Of a DNA stretch of 64,000 nucleotides, positions 53,379 to 62,046 are shown piece after piece (positions within the stretch are counted from its first letter, which is position 1; every line of letters starts with the position of its first letter). The DNA lies in assembly GCA_903905065.1 (NCBI GenBank), contig CAIVEW010000044.1, positions 186,001 through 250,000 on the forward strand, in the 5' to 3' direction. The translations under genes were made by a program, and so were the position numbers. The DNA comes from an uncultured Bacteroidota bacterium. GTDB lineage: Bacteria; Bacteroidota; Bacteroidia; Chitinophagales; Chitinophagaceae. The notes under the pieces are model-generated. The model saw only the letters and a list, made by a program, of their open reading frames with translations. It was not told the DNA's origin and did not search any database.

Positions 53379-54377
53379 ATGAAAAAAATTTACGTTTTAT
53401 TGCTTTCTCTCATTGCAGGAAGCTGCGCATTTGCACAAGTGGTTCCAAATCCCGGCATGGAGACATGGCGTACCGGTACATCCGGGTCAACAACGGCGGT
53501 AAATATACAGGCTCCCACCCAGTGGTATGGTTTGGATTCTGTTGTTATTGCCCTTCTGCAGGAATTTGGCCCATTGATCGGACATTCTACACCGCAGGTT
53601 GCCGCCCAGGTATTTGAGGAGTCTACAATCGTACACGGAGGTTCTCATTCAGCCAAAGTAATGACCATGTATGAAGACACCCTTCATTATTTTTCAGGCA
53701 TACTTTCCAACTCGGTAGTAAATATTGATGTTGCTGCATTAATGGGTGGTGGTTCTGCAACCAGTGCTATTACGTTTAGTGGCGGAACCCCTATAGCGGG
53801 CCCGCTGGCCACTGTAAGTGCCTGGGTGCGATATACGGCAGGTAAGGATAGCACAGGCAGCATAGGCCTGGACAGCGGCTCACTCACAGTAAATGTGTTC
53901 AGCACAATACACGGCATCGACTCTATGGTCGGCACAGGTATTGTGAACATTGGCCCGTCCACTACCTTTCAGCAGGTAACAGCTAACATCGTGTACGTAG
54001 ATTCAACGGACGGAGCAGATACCGTGCGTATACTATTTGCCAGCAGCGGACAAAGCGACCCGTCGGACAGCAGCACCCTTTATGTAGATGATGTGACCAT
54101 GACTTACAGGCCAGGACTGGGTGTGAAGAATGTTACAGCAGCCAACGAAGTGAAGGTTTACCCTAACCCGGCTTCGGAAACACTGTATATTGATGCTAAA
54201 GGAAACGAAGGTGCTGAGTTTGCCTTATTCTCTGTAAACGGACAAATGGTGACTACAGGCGTTTTGGACAGCAAGAGCATGGTGGATGTTTCCACTCTTG
54301 CGAGTGGCTTGTATTTCTACACCATTACAGACAAGGGCAATAACGTGCAGCGTGGAAAGGTGAGTATAGTGAAATAG
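53379..54377 (+). CDS. Secreted T9SS cargo protein of unknown function
   Basis: 332 residues. Signal peptide to about residue 19. The opening VVPNPGMETW is typical of Bacteroidota carbohydrate-binding-like (PCMD/jelly-roll) domains, here about 20-245. The C-terminal T9SS type A sorting domain runs from VKVYPNPASETLYIDAKG to the end (ASGLYFYTITDKGN, VSIVK). No catalytic domain. Probably surface-bound. It ends in a strong terminator. Confidence 0.82.
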   Translation: MKKIYVLLLSLIAGSCAFAQVVPNPGMETWRTGTSGSTTAVNIQAPTQWYGLDSVVIALLQEFGPLIGHSTPQVAAQVFEESTIVHGGSHSAKVMTMYEDTLHYFSGILSNSVVNIDVAALMGGGSATSAITFSGGTPIAGPLATVSAWVRYTAGKDSTGSIGLDSGSLTVNVFSTIHGIDSMVGTGIVNIGPSTTFQQVTANIVYVDSTDGADTVRILFASSGQSDPSDSSTLYVDDVTMTYRPGLGVKNVTAANEVKVYPNPASETLYIDAKGNEGAEFALFSVNGQMVTTGVLDSKSMVDVSTLASGLYFYTITDKGNNVQRGKVSIVK

Positions 54378-54400
54378 AGCGCTAAATTGAAGTATATTTT

Positions 54401-54428
54401 TAACCCCGCGAAAGCGGGGTTATTTTTT
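54401..54428. terminator. Strong bidirectional-type terminator
   Basis: TAACCCCGC-GAAA-GCGGGGTTA is a 9-bp stem with a GAAA tetraloop and a following T run on the plus strand. It lies between the convergent T9SS-cargo and LOG genes. Confidence 0.93.
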
Positions 54429-54430
54429 TA

Positions 54431-55015
54431 TCAGGTTGTTTGCCGGGTCATTATTTTTTTTGCCTCAACCGGTGGCGAATAGTCCTCCATTTTTTTCAGC
54501 AACTCTTCCGGCGATTCGCTGATGAGCAGAGATGCATTTACAAATTCGTCCAGGAAACCTTCTGTGACCATATTATCTGATAATGCTTTGAGCGCATCAT
54601 AGTAACCGTTTACATTGAGCAGGCCCACAGGCTTTTCGTGCAACCCAAGCTGGCCCCATGTGAGCATTTCGAACATCTCCTCCATTGTACCCCATCCACC
54701 CGGCATGGTGATGATGGCATCGCTCAGCTCATGCATTTTCAGTTTGCGCTGGTGCATGGTGTCTACAACGATCAGTTCCGCAAGGCCATCATGTGCCACT
54801 TCTTGTGTCTGAAGAAAGGTGGGGATAACACCGGTCACTTTGCCGCCATTTTCCAAAGCACCGGATGCCAAAGCGCCCATAAGGCCTATTTTGGCGCCCC
54901 CGTATATTATGCGAATGCCGCGCTCGGCAAGCATGGCGCCAAGGTCGTAAGCGGCCTCCCGGTAACATTCATTATACCCATCTCCTGATCCGCAGAAAAC
55001 AACAATGCTCTTCAT
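54431..55015 (-). CDS. LOG family protein (TIGR00730 type)
   Basis: 194 residues, Rossmann fold. Has the defining PGGWGTMEEMFEMLTWGQLG (PGGxGTxxE) and the start VVFCGSGDGYNECYREAA. The family comprises cytokinin riboside 5'-monophosphate phosphoribohydrolases, which release a base from a nucleotide. In bacteria outside plants the physiological substrate is often AMP-like and not settled. Single gene. Confidence 0.9.
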   Translation of the reverse strand: MKSIVVFCGSGDGYNECYREAAYDLGAMLAERGIRIIYGGAKIGLMGALASGALENGGKVTGVIPTFLQTQEVAHDGLAELIVVDTMHQRKLKMHELSDAIITMPGGWGTMEEMFEMLTWGQLGLHEKPVGLLNVNGYYDALKALSDNMVTEGFLDEFVNASLLISESPEELLKKMEDYSPPVEAKKIMTRQTT

Positions 55016-55120
55016 ATATCAAATGTAGGGAAAAGTCGTAAGTCACGAGTCATAATGTGGCCGGCTGCCGACAGGGTCGTAGTTCTGTGGGTGTACTCGT
55101 TGACTCGCTCTGTGGAAAGC

Positions 55121-55147
55121 AAAAAAAATCCCGCAATCAAGCGGGAT
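55121..55147 (-). terminator. Terminator of the DUF2795 gene
   Basis: GCGGGAT/ATCCCGC 7-bp stem (55128-55134 with 55141-55147) with a run of T on the minus-strand 3' side. It begins about 25 bases after the DUF2795 stop. Confidence 0.85.
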
Positions 55148-55172
55148 CAAAAACATTTAGAAAGAAAGCTGT

Positions 55173-55394
55173 TTAATACTCATCTTCGTTAAAGAAGAAA
55201 TCTTCCTGTGTAGGATAGTCGGGCCAGATGTCTTCGATGCCTTCGTAAATTTCGCCTTCATCATCCAGCTCCTGCAGGTTCTCCACCACCTCGAGCGGTG
55301 CGCCCGAGCGAATGGCGTAATCTATGAGCTCATCTTTGGTGGCAGGCCAGGGGGCGTCTTCGAGGTGTGATGCTAATTCAAGTGTCCAAAACAT
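55173..55394 (-). CDS. DUF2795 protein
   Basis: 73 residues, small and very acidic. LASHLEDAPWPATKDELIDY then AIRSGAPLEVVENLQEL is the DUF2795 core, and the tail (EDIWPDYPTQEDFFFNEDEY) is the form common in Bacteroidota. Function unknown; conserved and usually single-copy as I recall it. Confidence 0.85.
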   Translation of the reverse strand: MFWTLELASHLEDAPWPATKDELIDYAIRSGAPLEVVENLQELDDEGEIYEGIEDIWPDYPTQEDFFFNEDEY

Positions 55395-55573
55395 ATTATA
55401 AATAGATTATTTTTATTCCGATTCCCGCAAATGTAAGGGAAAATTCAAAACAAAACACATTAGGAACGCTTTGTGCAAAAAAGATAAAAAACTTAACTAA
55501 AACTTAGCGGAGCTATAGTTTTTATAATGTAATACTTGCGCAGCGATTGCCTGCCTGTAAGTGAAAATTTGGC

Positions 55574-55581
55574 TATCTTTA
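55574..55581 (+). promoter_or_regulatory. Possible -7 element of the LolD-like gene
   Basis: TATCTTTA (7 of 8 to TAnnTTTG) ends six bases before the ATG at 55588, implying a nearly leaderless transcript. Confidence 0.4.
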
Positions 55582-55587
55582 GACCTT

Positions 55588-56265
55588 ATGCTTGTCGTTA
55601 AAAACCTGTTTAAAAAGTATTCGAACTTTACTGTGGTAAATGATGTGTCGCTGCAAGTGGGCAAGGGGGAGATCGTGTCTATAGTAGGCCCTTCGGGCGC
55701 GGGCAAGAGCACATTGCTGCACCTGGTGGGCGCGCTGGATAAACCGGACAGCGGCAGCGTACTTATTGACGGCACAGACATTTTGCAACTGCCGTCAAAG
55801 AAACAAGCTAAGTTCAGAAATACCCATATCGGTTTTGTGTTTCAGTTCCATCACCTGCTGCCGGAGTTCAGTGCCGTAGAGAATGTGGCGGTGCCCTTAT
55901 GGATCAAAGGATCATCTAAAAAAGAAGCGGTGGCACAGGCCGCCGAAATGCTGGGAGTTGTAGGACTGGGTGCGCGGCTGGAGCATAAGCCTTCTGAATT
56001 ATCGGGTGGAGAGCAGCAGCGCGTAGCCATTGCCAGGGCACTGGTGACACGGCCATCGGTAGTGATGGCCGATGAGCCTACCGGCAACCTGGATAGTGCC
56101 AACGCACACTCCGTTCATGAATTGTTTCTTGACCTGCGCAATAAATTCGGGCAGACCTTCATCATGATCACGCACAACGAAGCGCTGGCGCAGATGACAG
56201 ACAGGGTCTTTACCATGCAGGATGGAAGAATAGTAAGTGAAGATGTTAATAAGTCAAAGGGTTAA
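55588..56265 (+). CDS. lolD: ABC transporter ATP-binding protein, LolD-like
   Basis: 225 residues from ATG 55588 (an ATG at 55561 adds nine). Walker A GPSGAGKST, Q loop FVFQFHHLLPEF, signature LSGGEQQR, Walker B VVMADEPTGNLD and H loop ITHNEAL are all present. The QFHHLLPEF and WIKG words fit LolD, the ATPase that powers release of lipoproteins from the inner membrane, but MacB/FtsE-type relatives are close. No permease gene (lolC/E) is adjacent. Confidence 0.85.
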   Translation: MLVVKNLFKKYSNFTVVNDVSLQVGKGEIVSIVGPSGAGKSTLLHLVGALDKPDSGSVLIDGTDILQLPSKKQAKFRNTHIGFVFQFHHLLPEFSAVENVAVPLWIKGSSKKEAVAQAAEMLGVVGLGARLEHKPSELSGGEQQRVAIARALVTRPSVVMADEPTGNLDSANAHSVHELFLDLRNKFGQTFIMITHNEALAQMTDRVFTMQDGRIVSEDVNKSKG

Positions 56266-56295
56266 GAGGTTAAGAGATTGGTTGATCTTTTTCGA

Positions 56296-57318
56296 CTACC
56301 ACCAGCCATACCTGTGATTACTGTCAAACCGGTACGCTACTCCAAAACGCAGCATGCTGTGGCTGACCGGGGTGGAATAGCTGACACCGGCTAATTCTGC
56401 ACTCACCGATTTTACGGAACATGTGCTGTAGTCGATGAACAGACCGAGGTCGCCTATAAATAAGTTGCCACGCAGGCCATATGCTAACCCCACATCGCTC
56501 CCGTCGTCAAATGAAGCCGCCCCGCCGTAGCTTTCAGTGGGTTCGGGCGTATAATAAAAGTTGAATCCGATTTTAGGTCCCACGCTCAACGACAATTTAC
56601 GGTTGTTCACTATTACAGCCATCGGGATGAAGTAAAGTCCCTCACAAAGCCCCAAACCAACGCCCTGGACCTGAGAAGCCGGCATACTGAATACCTGGCC
56701 AAACCAGGGAAGATTGGGTGAAAACAGGCAACCTGAAGTGAGTGAATAACCAAGAATAACGTGCTTATGGATGATAGGGTAACCTCCCGTATAATCTGCG
56801 GTAATGCCGTGCTTGTAAGGTGCATTTGCACCGCCTAATGCCAGATCACCCGAGATGCCTATGGTCATGTAGTTATCATAAATGTTCAGGTGGTTGTGCT
56901 TTCGTTTGCGATCATGTTCCTTACCTTTCCTCGTCTTTTCATAGTGGTAGGTTTCATTGATAATGGCTTCCTGATTGGCTACCTTAGCCTGCTGCGCTAC
57001 CAGGTCACTCAGCTCTGCAACACGCTTTTTCACGGAGTCGCTGGAGGGTTGTAACTCAAGATATTTTTTGTAGTAGTAAATAGCCGTTTCTTTGTTGGAT
57101 TTGCAATCGTGGGCTTTTGCCTCCGTAAGCAGATAGTCTCCCGTCTTTTTACCCTCTGCTGAAACCTTGTCTAAAAACCGCATTGCGTCATAGCAATTGT
57201 GCGTTACATCAGTTGCGTTCTTAGCACTCAGGATATTTTCGGCGTCAGTCTGTGCGTTAGCAGAAAAGGGGACTTGCATGGCAGAAGCGATCAACAGAGT
57301 AAAAAGGATGTTCTTCAT
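56296..57318 (-). CDS. Secreted/outer-membrane protein with helical N-terminal domain
   Basis: 340 residues. Signal peptide to about residue 22. Residues 25-115 are helical, TPR-like (KETAIYYYKKYLELQPSSDS), a basic linker KTRKGKEHDRKRKHNHLN follows, and from about 150 a small beta-barrel-like domain runs to the end (GVAYRFDSNHRYGWW, aromatic C-terminus). Looks like an outer-membrane barrel carrying a periplasmic helical domain. No named family. Confidence 0.65.
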   Translation of the reverse strand: MKNILFTLLIASAMQVPFSANAQTDAENILSAKNATDVTHNCYDAMRFLDKVSAEGKKTGDYLLTEAKAHDCKSNKETAIYYYKKYLELQPSSDSVKKRVAELSDLVAQQAKVANQEAIINETYHYEKTRKGKEHDRKRKHNHLNIYDNYMTIGISGDLALGGANAPYKHGITADYTGGYPIIHKHVILGYSLTSGCLFSPNLPWFGQVFSMPASQVQGVGLGLCEGLYFIPMAVIVNNRKLSLSVGPKIGFNFYYTPEPTESYGGAASFDDGSDVGLAYGLRGNLFIGDLGLFIDYSTCSVKSVSAELAGVSYSTPVSHSMLRFGVAYRFDSNHRYGWW

Positions 57319-57537
57319 ATGAAAAATCAGAAAGGGTGGTTAAGAGATAAATGATTATTCAAACGTTGTCGCGTTAGGAGATCGTTCTGGCATAAAGATA
57401 TATATTAGATAATAAGGTGCAAGTTTTATTTCATAGACATAAACTACTTGTGTATAAATGATTGTCGTAGTGGTGTACTTTCAGATTAAGCATTGCGCTC
57501 GGGAGTAATGCGCTTTTTTTAATTCAGGCTTTATGGA

Positions 57538-57545
57538 TAAATTTG
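57538..57545 (+). promoter_or_regulatory. -7 element of the Crp/Fnr gene
   Basis: TAAATTTG matches TAnnTTTG exactly and ends ten bases before the ATG at 57556. A T run (57514-57520) occupies the -33 region and follows a weak GCATT/AATGC hairpin, so a terminator-like structure overlaps the promoter. Confidence 0.55.
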
Positions 57546-57555
57546 TATAAACGCA

Positions 57556-58173
57556 ATGATAGCTAACGAGAAATACAGCCAGCTAAATGCTTACTATAAG
57601 CGCCTGATGCCAGGCCTTACCGATGATGGCTGGGCGTTCTGTGAGAACAAGCTAAGTGTGCGTAAGATGAGGAAGGGTGCGCTGATGGTGAAGGAGGGTG
57701 AGATTTGCAAGAACGTATCTTTTATCAATTATGGATTGATAAGAATGTATCACCTGGTGGATGGCAAGGAGAAGATCGTTGAGTTTTGCAACGAGAACAA
57801 TTATATGGCCGACTACCGCAGTTTTTTATTGCAGGAGCCGGCCCTTACTTTTCTGCAGGCATTGGAAGACACAGAGGTTGTAGATACCAGCTTTGAAGGG
57901 CTGCAGGAGATATATCAGCATGTGCCGGAAGCTAACTTCCTGGGCAGGCGAATAGCTGAAGAGCTGTTTATAGATATGTGCAGGCGCGCCACCAGCGATG
58001 CCCACGAAACGATCGAAGAAAGGTATAACAATCTGATAGATCAGCAACCATGGTTGCTGCAGCGTGTGCCGCAGTATATGATCGCATCCTATCTCGGTGT
58101 TACGCCACAGGCATTGAGCCGCATTAAGCGCCGGATCAGAACCACAGCCTTTCAGCTAGCATCCGTGTATTAA
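57556..58173 (+). CDS. Crp/Fnr family transcriptional regulator
   Basis: 205 residues. A cyclic-nucleotide-binding-type jelly roll about 25-130 (MRKGALMVKEGEICKNVSFI) and a C-terminal winged helix with recognition element MIASYLGVTPQALSRIKRRI. It lacks the RxS phosphate-binding motif of cAMP-responsive Crp and the cysteines of Fnr, so the effector is unclear. It is followed by a TonB receptor, and two palindromes in between (58169-58184 and 58207-58222) are plausible binding sites, the first overlapping its own stop codon. Confidence 0.9.
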   Translation: MIANEKYSQLNAYYKRLMPGLTDDGWAFCENKLSVRKMRKGALMVKEGEICKNVSFINYGLIRMYHLVDGKEKIVEFCNENNYMADYRSFLLQEPALTFLQALEDTEVVDTSFEGLQEIYQHVPEANFLGRRIAEELFIDMCRRATSDAHETIEERYNNLIDQQPWLLQRVPQYMIASYLGVTPQALSRIKRRIRTTAFQLASVY

Positions 58174-58184
58174 CCCAGGTTCAT
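58169..58184. promoter_or_regulatory. Putative operator 1 (Crp/Fnr-type palindrome)
   Basis: ATTAACCCAGGTTCAT is a 16-bp imperfect palindrome that includes the stop of the regulator gene. It shares TTAACCCRGGTTCA with operator 2, whose centre is 38 bases away. Confidence 0.55.
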
Positions 58185-58206
58185 AATTTCACTGACAAAC
58201 TTATTT

Positions 58207-58222
58207 GTTAACCCGGGTTCAC
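58207..58222. promoter_or_regulatory. Putative operator 2 (Crp/Fnr-type palindrome)
   Basis: GTTAACCCGGGTTCAC is symmetric at 14 of 16 positions. It lies 48 bases before the TonB receptor start at 58271. Size and symmetry fit a Crp/Fnr dimer site. Confidence 0.6.
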
Positions 58223-58270
58223 GGCCATGGAAATTATTGTTGTGACTTTTGTGCAGCAAACATCACAATT

Positions 58271-60637
58271 ATGAAATCAATTGTAACACTTTTCTTCCTG
58301 GTGGCCGGCTCTTTTTTTGCCTCTGCCCAGGTGCAGCGGATAACGGGTAACATTTATGACGAGGCTTCTAAAGCGCCGCTGGCGGGCGTGGTAGTAGTAG
58401 TGCAAAACAGCAATCCCCTGCGCGGCGGGGTGACCGATGAGAACGGGCATTTTAAAATAGATAGTGTTTCGATAGGCAGGCATTCGCTGCGGCTCAGCTA
58501 TATGTCGTACGAAGAAAAGGCGGTAAATGACCTGGAAGTTACTGCTGGCAAGGAAGTGAACCTTAACCTGGCCATGATGGAGGCGGTACGGAGCCTCAAC
58601 GAGGTGACGGTGAAGTATGACCGGAGCCAGGATAAGAACAGGACCATCAACGACATGGCGCTGACCAGTGCCCGCTCCTTCAATGTAGATGAGACGAAGC
58701 AATACGCTGGTTCTCTTGGAGACCCATCTAGAATGGCCGCAAACTTTGCCGGAGTTGTTGCGGGCAACGATAGCCGCAACGATATTGTGGTGCGCGGAAA
58801 CTCGCCAACCGGCATGCTCTGGGAGATAGAAGGACTGAACTCGCCCAACCCCAATCACTTTGGCACACTGAACAGTACTGGTGGCCCGGTGAGCATGCTT
58901 AACAATAACAACATTGACAAATCGGATTTCTTCACCGGGGCGTTCCCGGCGCAATACGGCAATGCCCTCGCTGGGGTGTTCGATATAAAGCTGCGCAACG
59001 GCAATATGGACAAGCCGGAATATGTGGCGCAGGTTGGGTTCAATGGTTTTGAGGGTGGGGCCGAGGGGCCTATAGGCAAGAAAAAAAAGACCTCTTACAT
59101 CGTAAACTACCGTTACTGCACCCTGGGCATTTTTAAGGCGCTGGGTATTAATCTGGGCACAGGCACTGCGGTGCCTGTATACCAGGACCTGAATTACAAG
59201 GTCGTTTCTGAGATCAGCAAAAGCAGCAAGCTGTCGCTTTTTGGTATCAACGGGATAAGCAAAGCTGATTTCCTGGGCAAGGATGTGGACACGACGAAGC
59301 CAGACCTGTATGGCGGTAACCCTTACGCTAACCAGCGGAGCCGGTTTGCCACAACAATCAATGGACTGGCCTACGATCACCAGATATCAGAACGGTCATC
59401 TATGCGTATACTACTTGGGTTTTGTACAACCTATCAGCGATATAGGGCAGATTCCATAAGCAGTGTGGACGGGTCTGTGCATCCCAATGCAGCCGGCGAT
59501 TTTACTACCGAAAAGGCCACGTTGCAATGGGCTTATGTGCACAAGTTCAGCGCGAAGGATAATATACAGGCAGGGTTGAACTATGATAACACTGCATTTC
59601 ATGTGGCTTATAAAGAGCTGAACCCAGGGGAGCCGGATAAAATATATGCCAACCAGACGGGAGACATGGGTCTGGAGCAGGCGTACATGCAGTGGAAGCA
59701 TCGTTTCAACAAAGATTTTTCCTTTGTCGTGGGGATGCATTTTCAGTTCCTGGACCTGAACAATAGTTTTGCTGCCGAGCCACGTGCCGGGCTGCGGTAT
59801 AACATCAATACACGCAACGCCATCAGCCTTGGTGTAGGCCTGCACAACCAGGCGCAGAACGTATATGACTATTTCATACAAACACCTACTGCTGCAGGTG
59901 TAGCGCTCACCAACAAGAATCTCGGATTCACGCAAAGCCAGCACGCGGTGCTGTCATACGACCTGAACATTACCAGGAATATGCGCATAAAGATGGAGAC
60001 CTATTACCAGTATATCAACAAAGTGCCGGTTACTTCAAGCCCGTCTTCTTATTCCATGCTCAATTCGGGGGCTGATTTCAACCTCGATAATAAAGACAGC
60101 CTGGTGAACAAAGGCACAGGGAGCAACTATGGTGCAGAGCTCACAATAGAGCATTTTTTAAGCCATGGTTTTTATATTCTTGTCACCGGCTCACTTGTCA
60201 ATTCCAGGTATAAAGGCAGTGATGGTGTGGAGCGCAATACGGCCTTCAATACAGGCTACGTGGCTAATTTGCTGGCAGGAAAAGAATTTAAAATAGGCCG
60301 AAAGGGCAGTATACTTGCGCTGAACATCAAGACCTCATCAATAGGTGGTAAATACCTGACACCCATAGATGCTGCCGCGTCACAAATAGCGGGCAGTGCT
60401 GTTTATAACGATAACCTGGCTTATTCCGTACAGCAAAGTGGTTATTTCCGTACCGACTTCAAGATATCATTCAAGAAAGAATACAGGCACAGCACAATGG
60501 AATTTTCGCTGGACCTTGAGAACATAACCAACCATAAAAACGTCTTCGATCAAACCTATGATGTGCGCACAAACAGGATCGTGAACAACTACCAGCAGGG
60601 CTTTTTCCCTGTACCGTTGTTCCGGTACACCTTTTAG
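58271..60637 (+). CDS. TonB-dependent receptor with CarboxypepD_reg-like domain
   Basis: 788 residues from ATG 58271 (signal MKSIVTLFFLVAGSFFASAQ); the frame is open from 58205 but the extra residues are not signal-like. Residues about 22-105 form the carboxypeptidase-regulatory-like domain (GNIYDEASKAPLAGVVVVVQ). The plug follows at about 130-230 (NDIVVRGNSPTGMLWEIEGL), then a barrel to the C-terminal RYTF. This is a CirA/OprC-like importer of unknown substrate without a SusD partner, so not a typical glycan PUL. Likely controlled by the adjacent Crp/Fnr protein. Confidence 0.92.
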   Translation: MKSIVTLFFLVAGSFFASAQVQRITGNIYDEASKAPLAGVVVVVQNSNPLRGGVTDENGHFKIDSVSIGRHSLRLSYMSYEEKAVNDLEVTAGKEVNLNLAMMEAVRSLNEVTVKYDRSQDKNRTINDMALTSARSFNVDETKQYAGSLGDPSRMAANFAGVVAGNDSRNDIVVRGNSPTGMLWEIEGLNSPNPNHFGTLNSTGGPVSMLNNNNIDKSDFFTGAFPAQYGNALAGVFDIKLRNGNMDKPEYVAQVGFNGFEGGAEGPIGKKKKTSYIVNYRYCTLGIFKALGINLGTGTAVPVYQDLNYKVVSEISKSSKLSLFGINGISKADFLGKDVDTTKPDLYGGNPYANQRSRFATTINGLAYDHQISERSSMRILLGFCTTYQRYRADSISSVDGSVHPNAAGDFTTEKATLQWAYVHKFSAKDNIQAGLNYDNTAFHVAYKELNPGEPDKIYANQTGDMGLEQAYMQWKHRFNKDFSFVVGMHFQFLDLNNSFAAEPRAGLRYNINTRNAISLGVGLHNQAQNVYDYFIQTPTAAGVALTNKNLGFTQSQHAVLSYDLNITRNMRIKMETYYQYINKVPVTSSPSSYSMLNSGADFNLDNKDSLVNKGTGSNYGAELTIEHFLSHGFYILVTGSLVNSRYKGSDGVERNTAFNTGYVANLLAGKEFKIGRKGSILALNIKTSSIGGKYLTPIDAAASQIAGSAVYNDNLAYSVQQSGYFRTDFKISFKKEYRHSTMEFSLDLENITNHKNVFDQTYDVRTNRIVNNYQQGFFPVPLFRYTF

Positions 60638-60675
60638 ATCAGCCACTAATTCCGCGGTTGTTGCGTATTAAAGCC

Positions 60676-60683
60676 TACCTTTA
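60676..60683 (+). promoter_or_regulatory. Possible -7 element of the oxygenase gene
   Basis: TACCTTTA (7 of 8 to TAnnTTTG) ends six bases before the ATG at 60690, the same spacing as at the LolD-like gene. Confidence 0.4.
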
Positions 60684-60689
60684 TAGATA

Positions 60690-61286
60690 ATGGAGGCGAA
60701 ATTCGAGGAGTTGATTGAGGGGTTTATTACGAATAAGATCGGCATATCTGAATCTTTTTTGAGTCTTCCACTAGCCGCAGCACTGCAGCAAAACATACAC
60801 CGGCTGAACCGGGATAGCCGCATGGAGAAAGCCGGCATCGGCAACATAGCCGTAAAAGACAAGACCCAAAAAATACGTGGCGACAAGACATGCTGGATCG
60901 ACAGCAAAACAAAGAACTTGGCCGAAATGGAGTTCCTGGACGTGATCGCGCAATTCACCGGCCACCTCAACAAAACGTGCTTTACCGGCATCAACAGTTG
61001 CGAATTCCATTATGCGCTGTACGAAGAAGGTACATCCTATATCAGGCATAAAGACCAGTTCAAGAACGACTATAACCGTAAGTATTCCATGATCAGCTAC
61101 CTGAATGAAAACTGGGTAGTAGCGGACGGTGGCCAGCTCGTGATACATTATGACGACGAGACCACACAAGAAATTCTTCCCACCAACCAAAAGGCTATTT
61201 TCTTCCAGAGTGATATACTGGAGCATGAAGTAGCCATAGCCAACCGCCAGCGTATGAGTGTGACAGGATGGCTGAAGCGGAAGTAA
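60690..61286 (+). CDS. 2-oxoglutarate/Fe(II) oxygenase (prolyl 4-hydroxylase-like)
   Basis: 198 residues. The iron triad is H120-x-D122 (YIRHKDQFKND) and H179 (SDILEHEV), and R188 (RMSVTGWL) binds 2-oxoglutarate. These are the P4Hc-type positions. Bacterial members hydroxylate proteins such as EF-Tu or small peptides; the target here is unknown. Cytosolic, single gene. Confidence 0.88.
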   Translation: MEAKFEELIEGFITNKIGISESFLSLPLAAALQQNIHRLNRDSRMEKAGIGNIAVKDKTQKIRGDKTCWIDSKTKNLAEMEFLDVIAQFTGHLNKTCFTGINSCEFHYALYEEGTSYIRHKDQFKNDYNRKYSMISYLNENWVVADGGQLVIHYDDETTQEILPTNQKAIFFQSDILEHEVAIANRQRMSVTGWLKRK

Positions 61287-61435
61287 CCTTTCTCCGACAG
61301 GCAGGTTTGATAATTCGGCAAATCGGCAATTTGAAAATAACCGTGATATTTAGGCCATACTACCTGGTACTAAGAACGGCACACGCAGCTCCACTCGTGC
61401 TTTGCGGTCTTAAAATAAAAATGAGCATAACTGCG

Positions 61436-61455
61436 CCTTTGCGCCTCTGCGAGAG
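61436..61455. repeat. Dispersed repeat, copy 2 (inverted)
   Basis: CTTTGCGCCTCTGCGAGAGA is the exact reverse complement of 48464-48483. Confidence 0.7.
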
Positions 61456-61476
61456 AATTTTTTTTTTTGCGAGAGA

Positions 61477-61998
61477 TCAGTGTGCATAATGATAGAACCC
61501 GAAAAATCCATTCAGAATTTCCAGTAAATAATATACCGCTGCCACACATGTGCCGAACGCAATAAGGGCATTGATCTTATACTGCCGTTGGGCCATGCGG
61601 TGGGCTTCCAGCTCCAGCTCGCTCACCCGGCGCGCCTCGTTGGTTATGTGCCGCTCATCTTCCAGCAACTTACCGTAACTCCCCTGTTTTTGCAGGTCGC
61701 GGCCGCGCACCCCGGTAAGCTCCAGGTTCTCGCCATCCTGCTTCGCAAGGTCATTGTCTATCAAAAAATTCGCCAGCGATTTCGACATGTCGACATCCTT
61801 CCATACCGTTTCAAATTCCGGGTTACCGGCAAACAGTTTTTCATAGTCGCCCGGCTTGATCTCTGCTATCAATTTCTGCAGATTGAAATCTCCCTGCTGT
61901 GGTATTTTGTTTTTTTTCAACAGGAAGTTCAGCAGCTTTATGCGCCTGTCGTCGAGGATATTGGTTTCTGTGGGTTGTTTTTCTGTGGGTTGCTCCAT
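61477..61998 (-). CDS. Tail-anchored protein of unknown function
   Basis: 173 residues. The soluble part (about 1-145) is charged and helical (LLNFLLKKNKIPQQGDFN, LELEAHRMAQRQYK). A C-terminal transmembrane segment (INALIAFGTCVAAVYYLLEI) is followed by only a short aromatic tail. No family recognised. Last gene of a minus-strand trio starting at 62836. Confidence 0.65.
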   Translation of the reverse strand: MEQPTEKQPTETNILDDRRIKLLNFLLKKNKIPQQGDFNLQKLIAEIKPGDYEKLFAGNPEFETVWKDVDMSKSLANFLIDNDLAKQDGENLELTGVRGRDLQKQGSYGKLLEDERHITNEARRVSELELEAHRMAQRQYKINALIAFGTCVAAVYYLLEILNGFFGFYHYAH

Positions 61999-62046
61999 TA
62001 GGTAAGACGGTTTAGGTAAGATCGTTTTTTGCTCCTGCCGAGGTGG

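Noticed and set aside
57490-57520. Small RNA terminator upstream of the Crp/Fnr gene
   Set aside because: The hairpin is imperfect and no promoter for an upstream plus-strand transcript could be found.
58277-59380. 367-residue minus-strand open frame
   Set aside because: Antisense to the TonB receptor plug region; no start context or recognisable motif.
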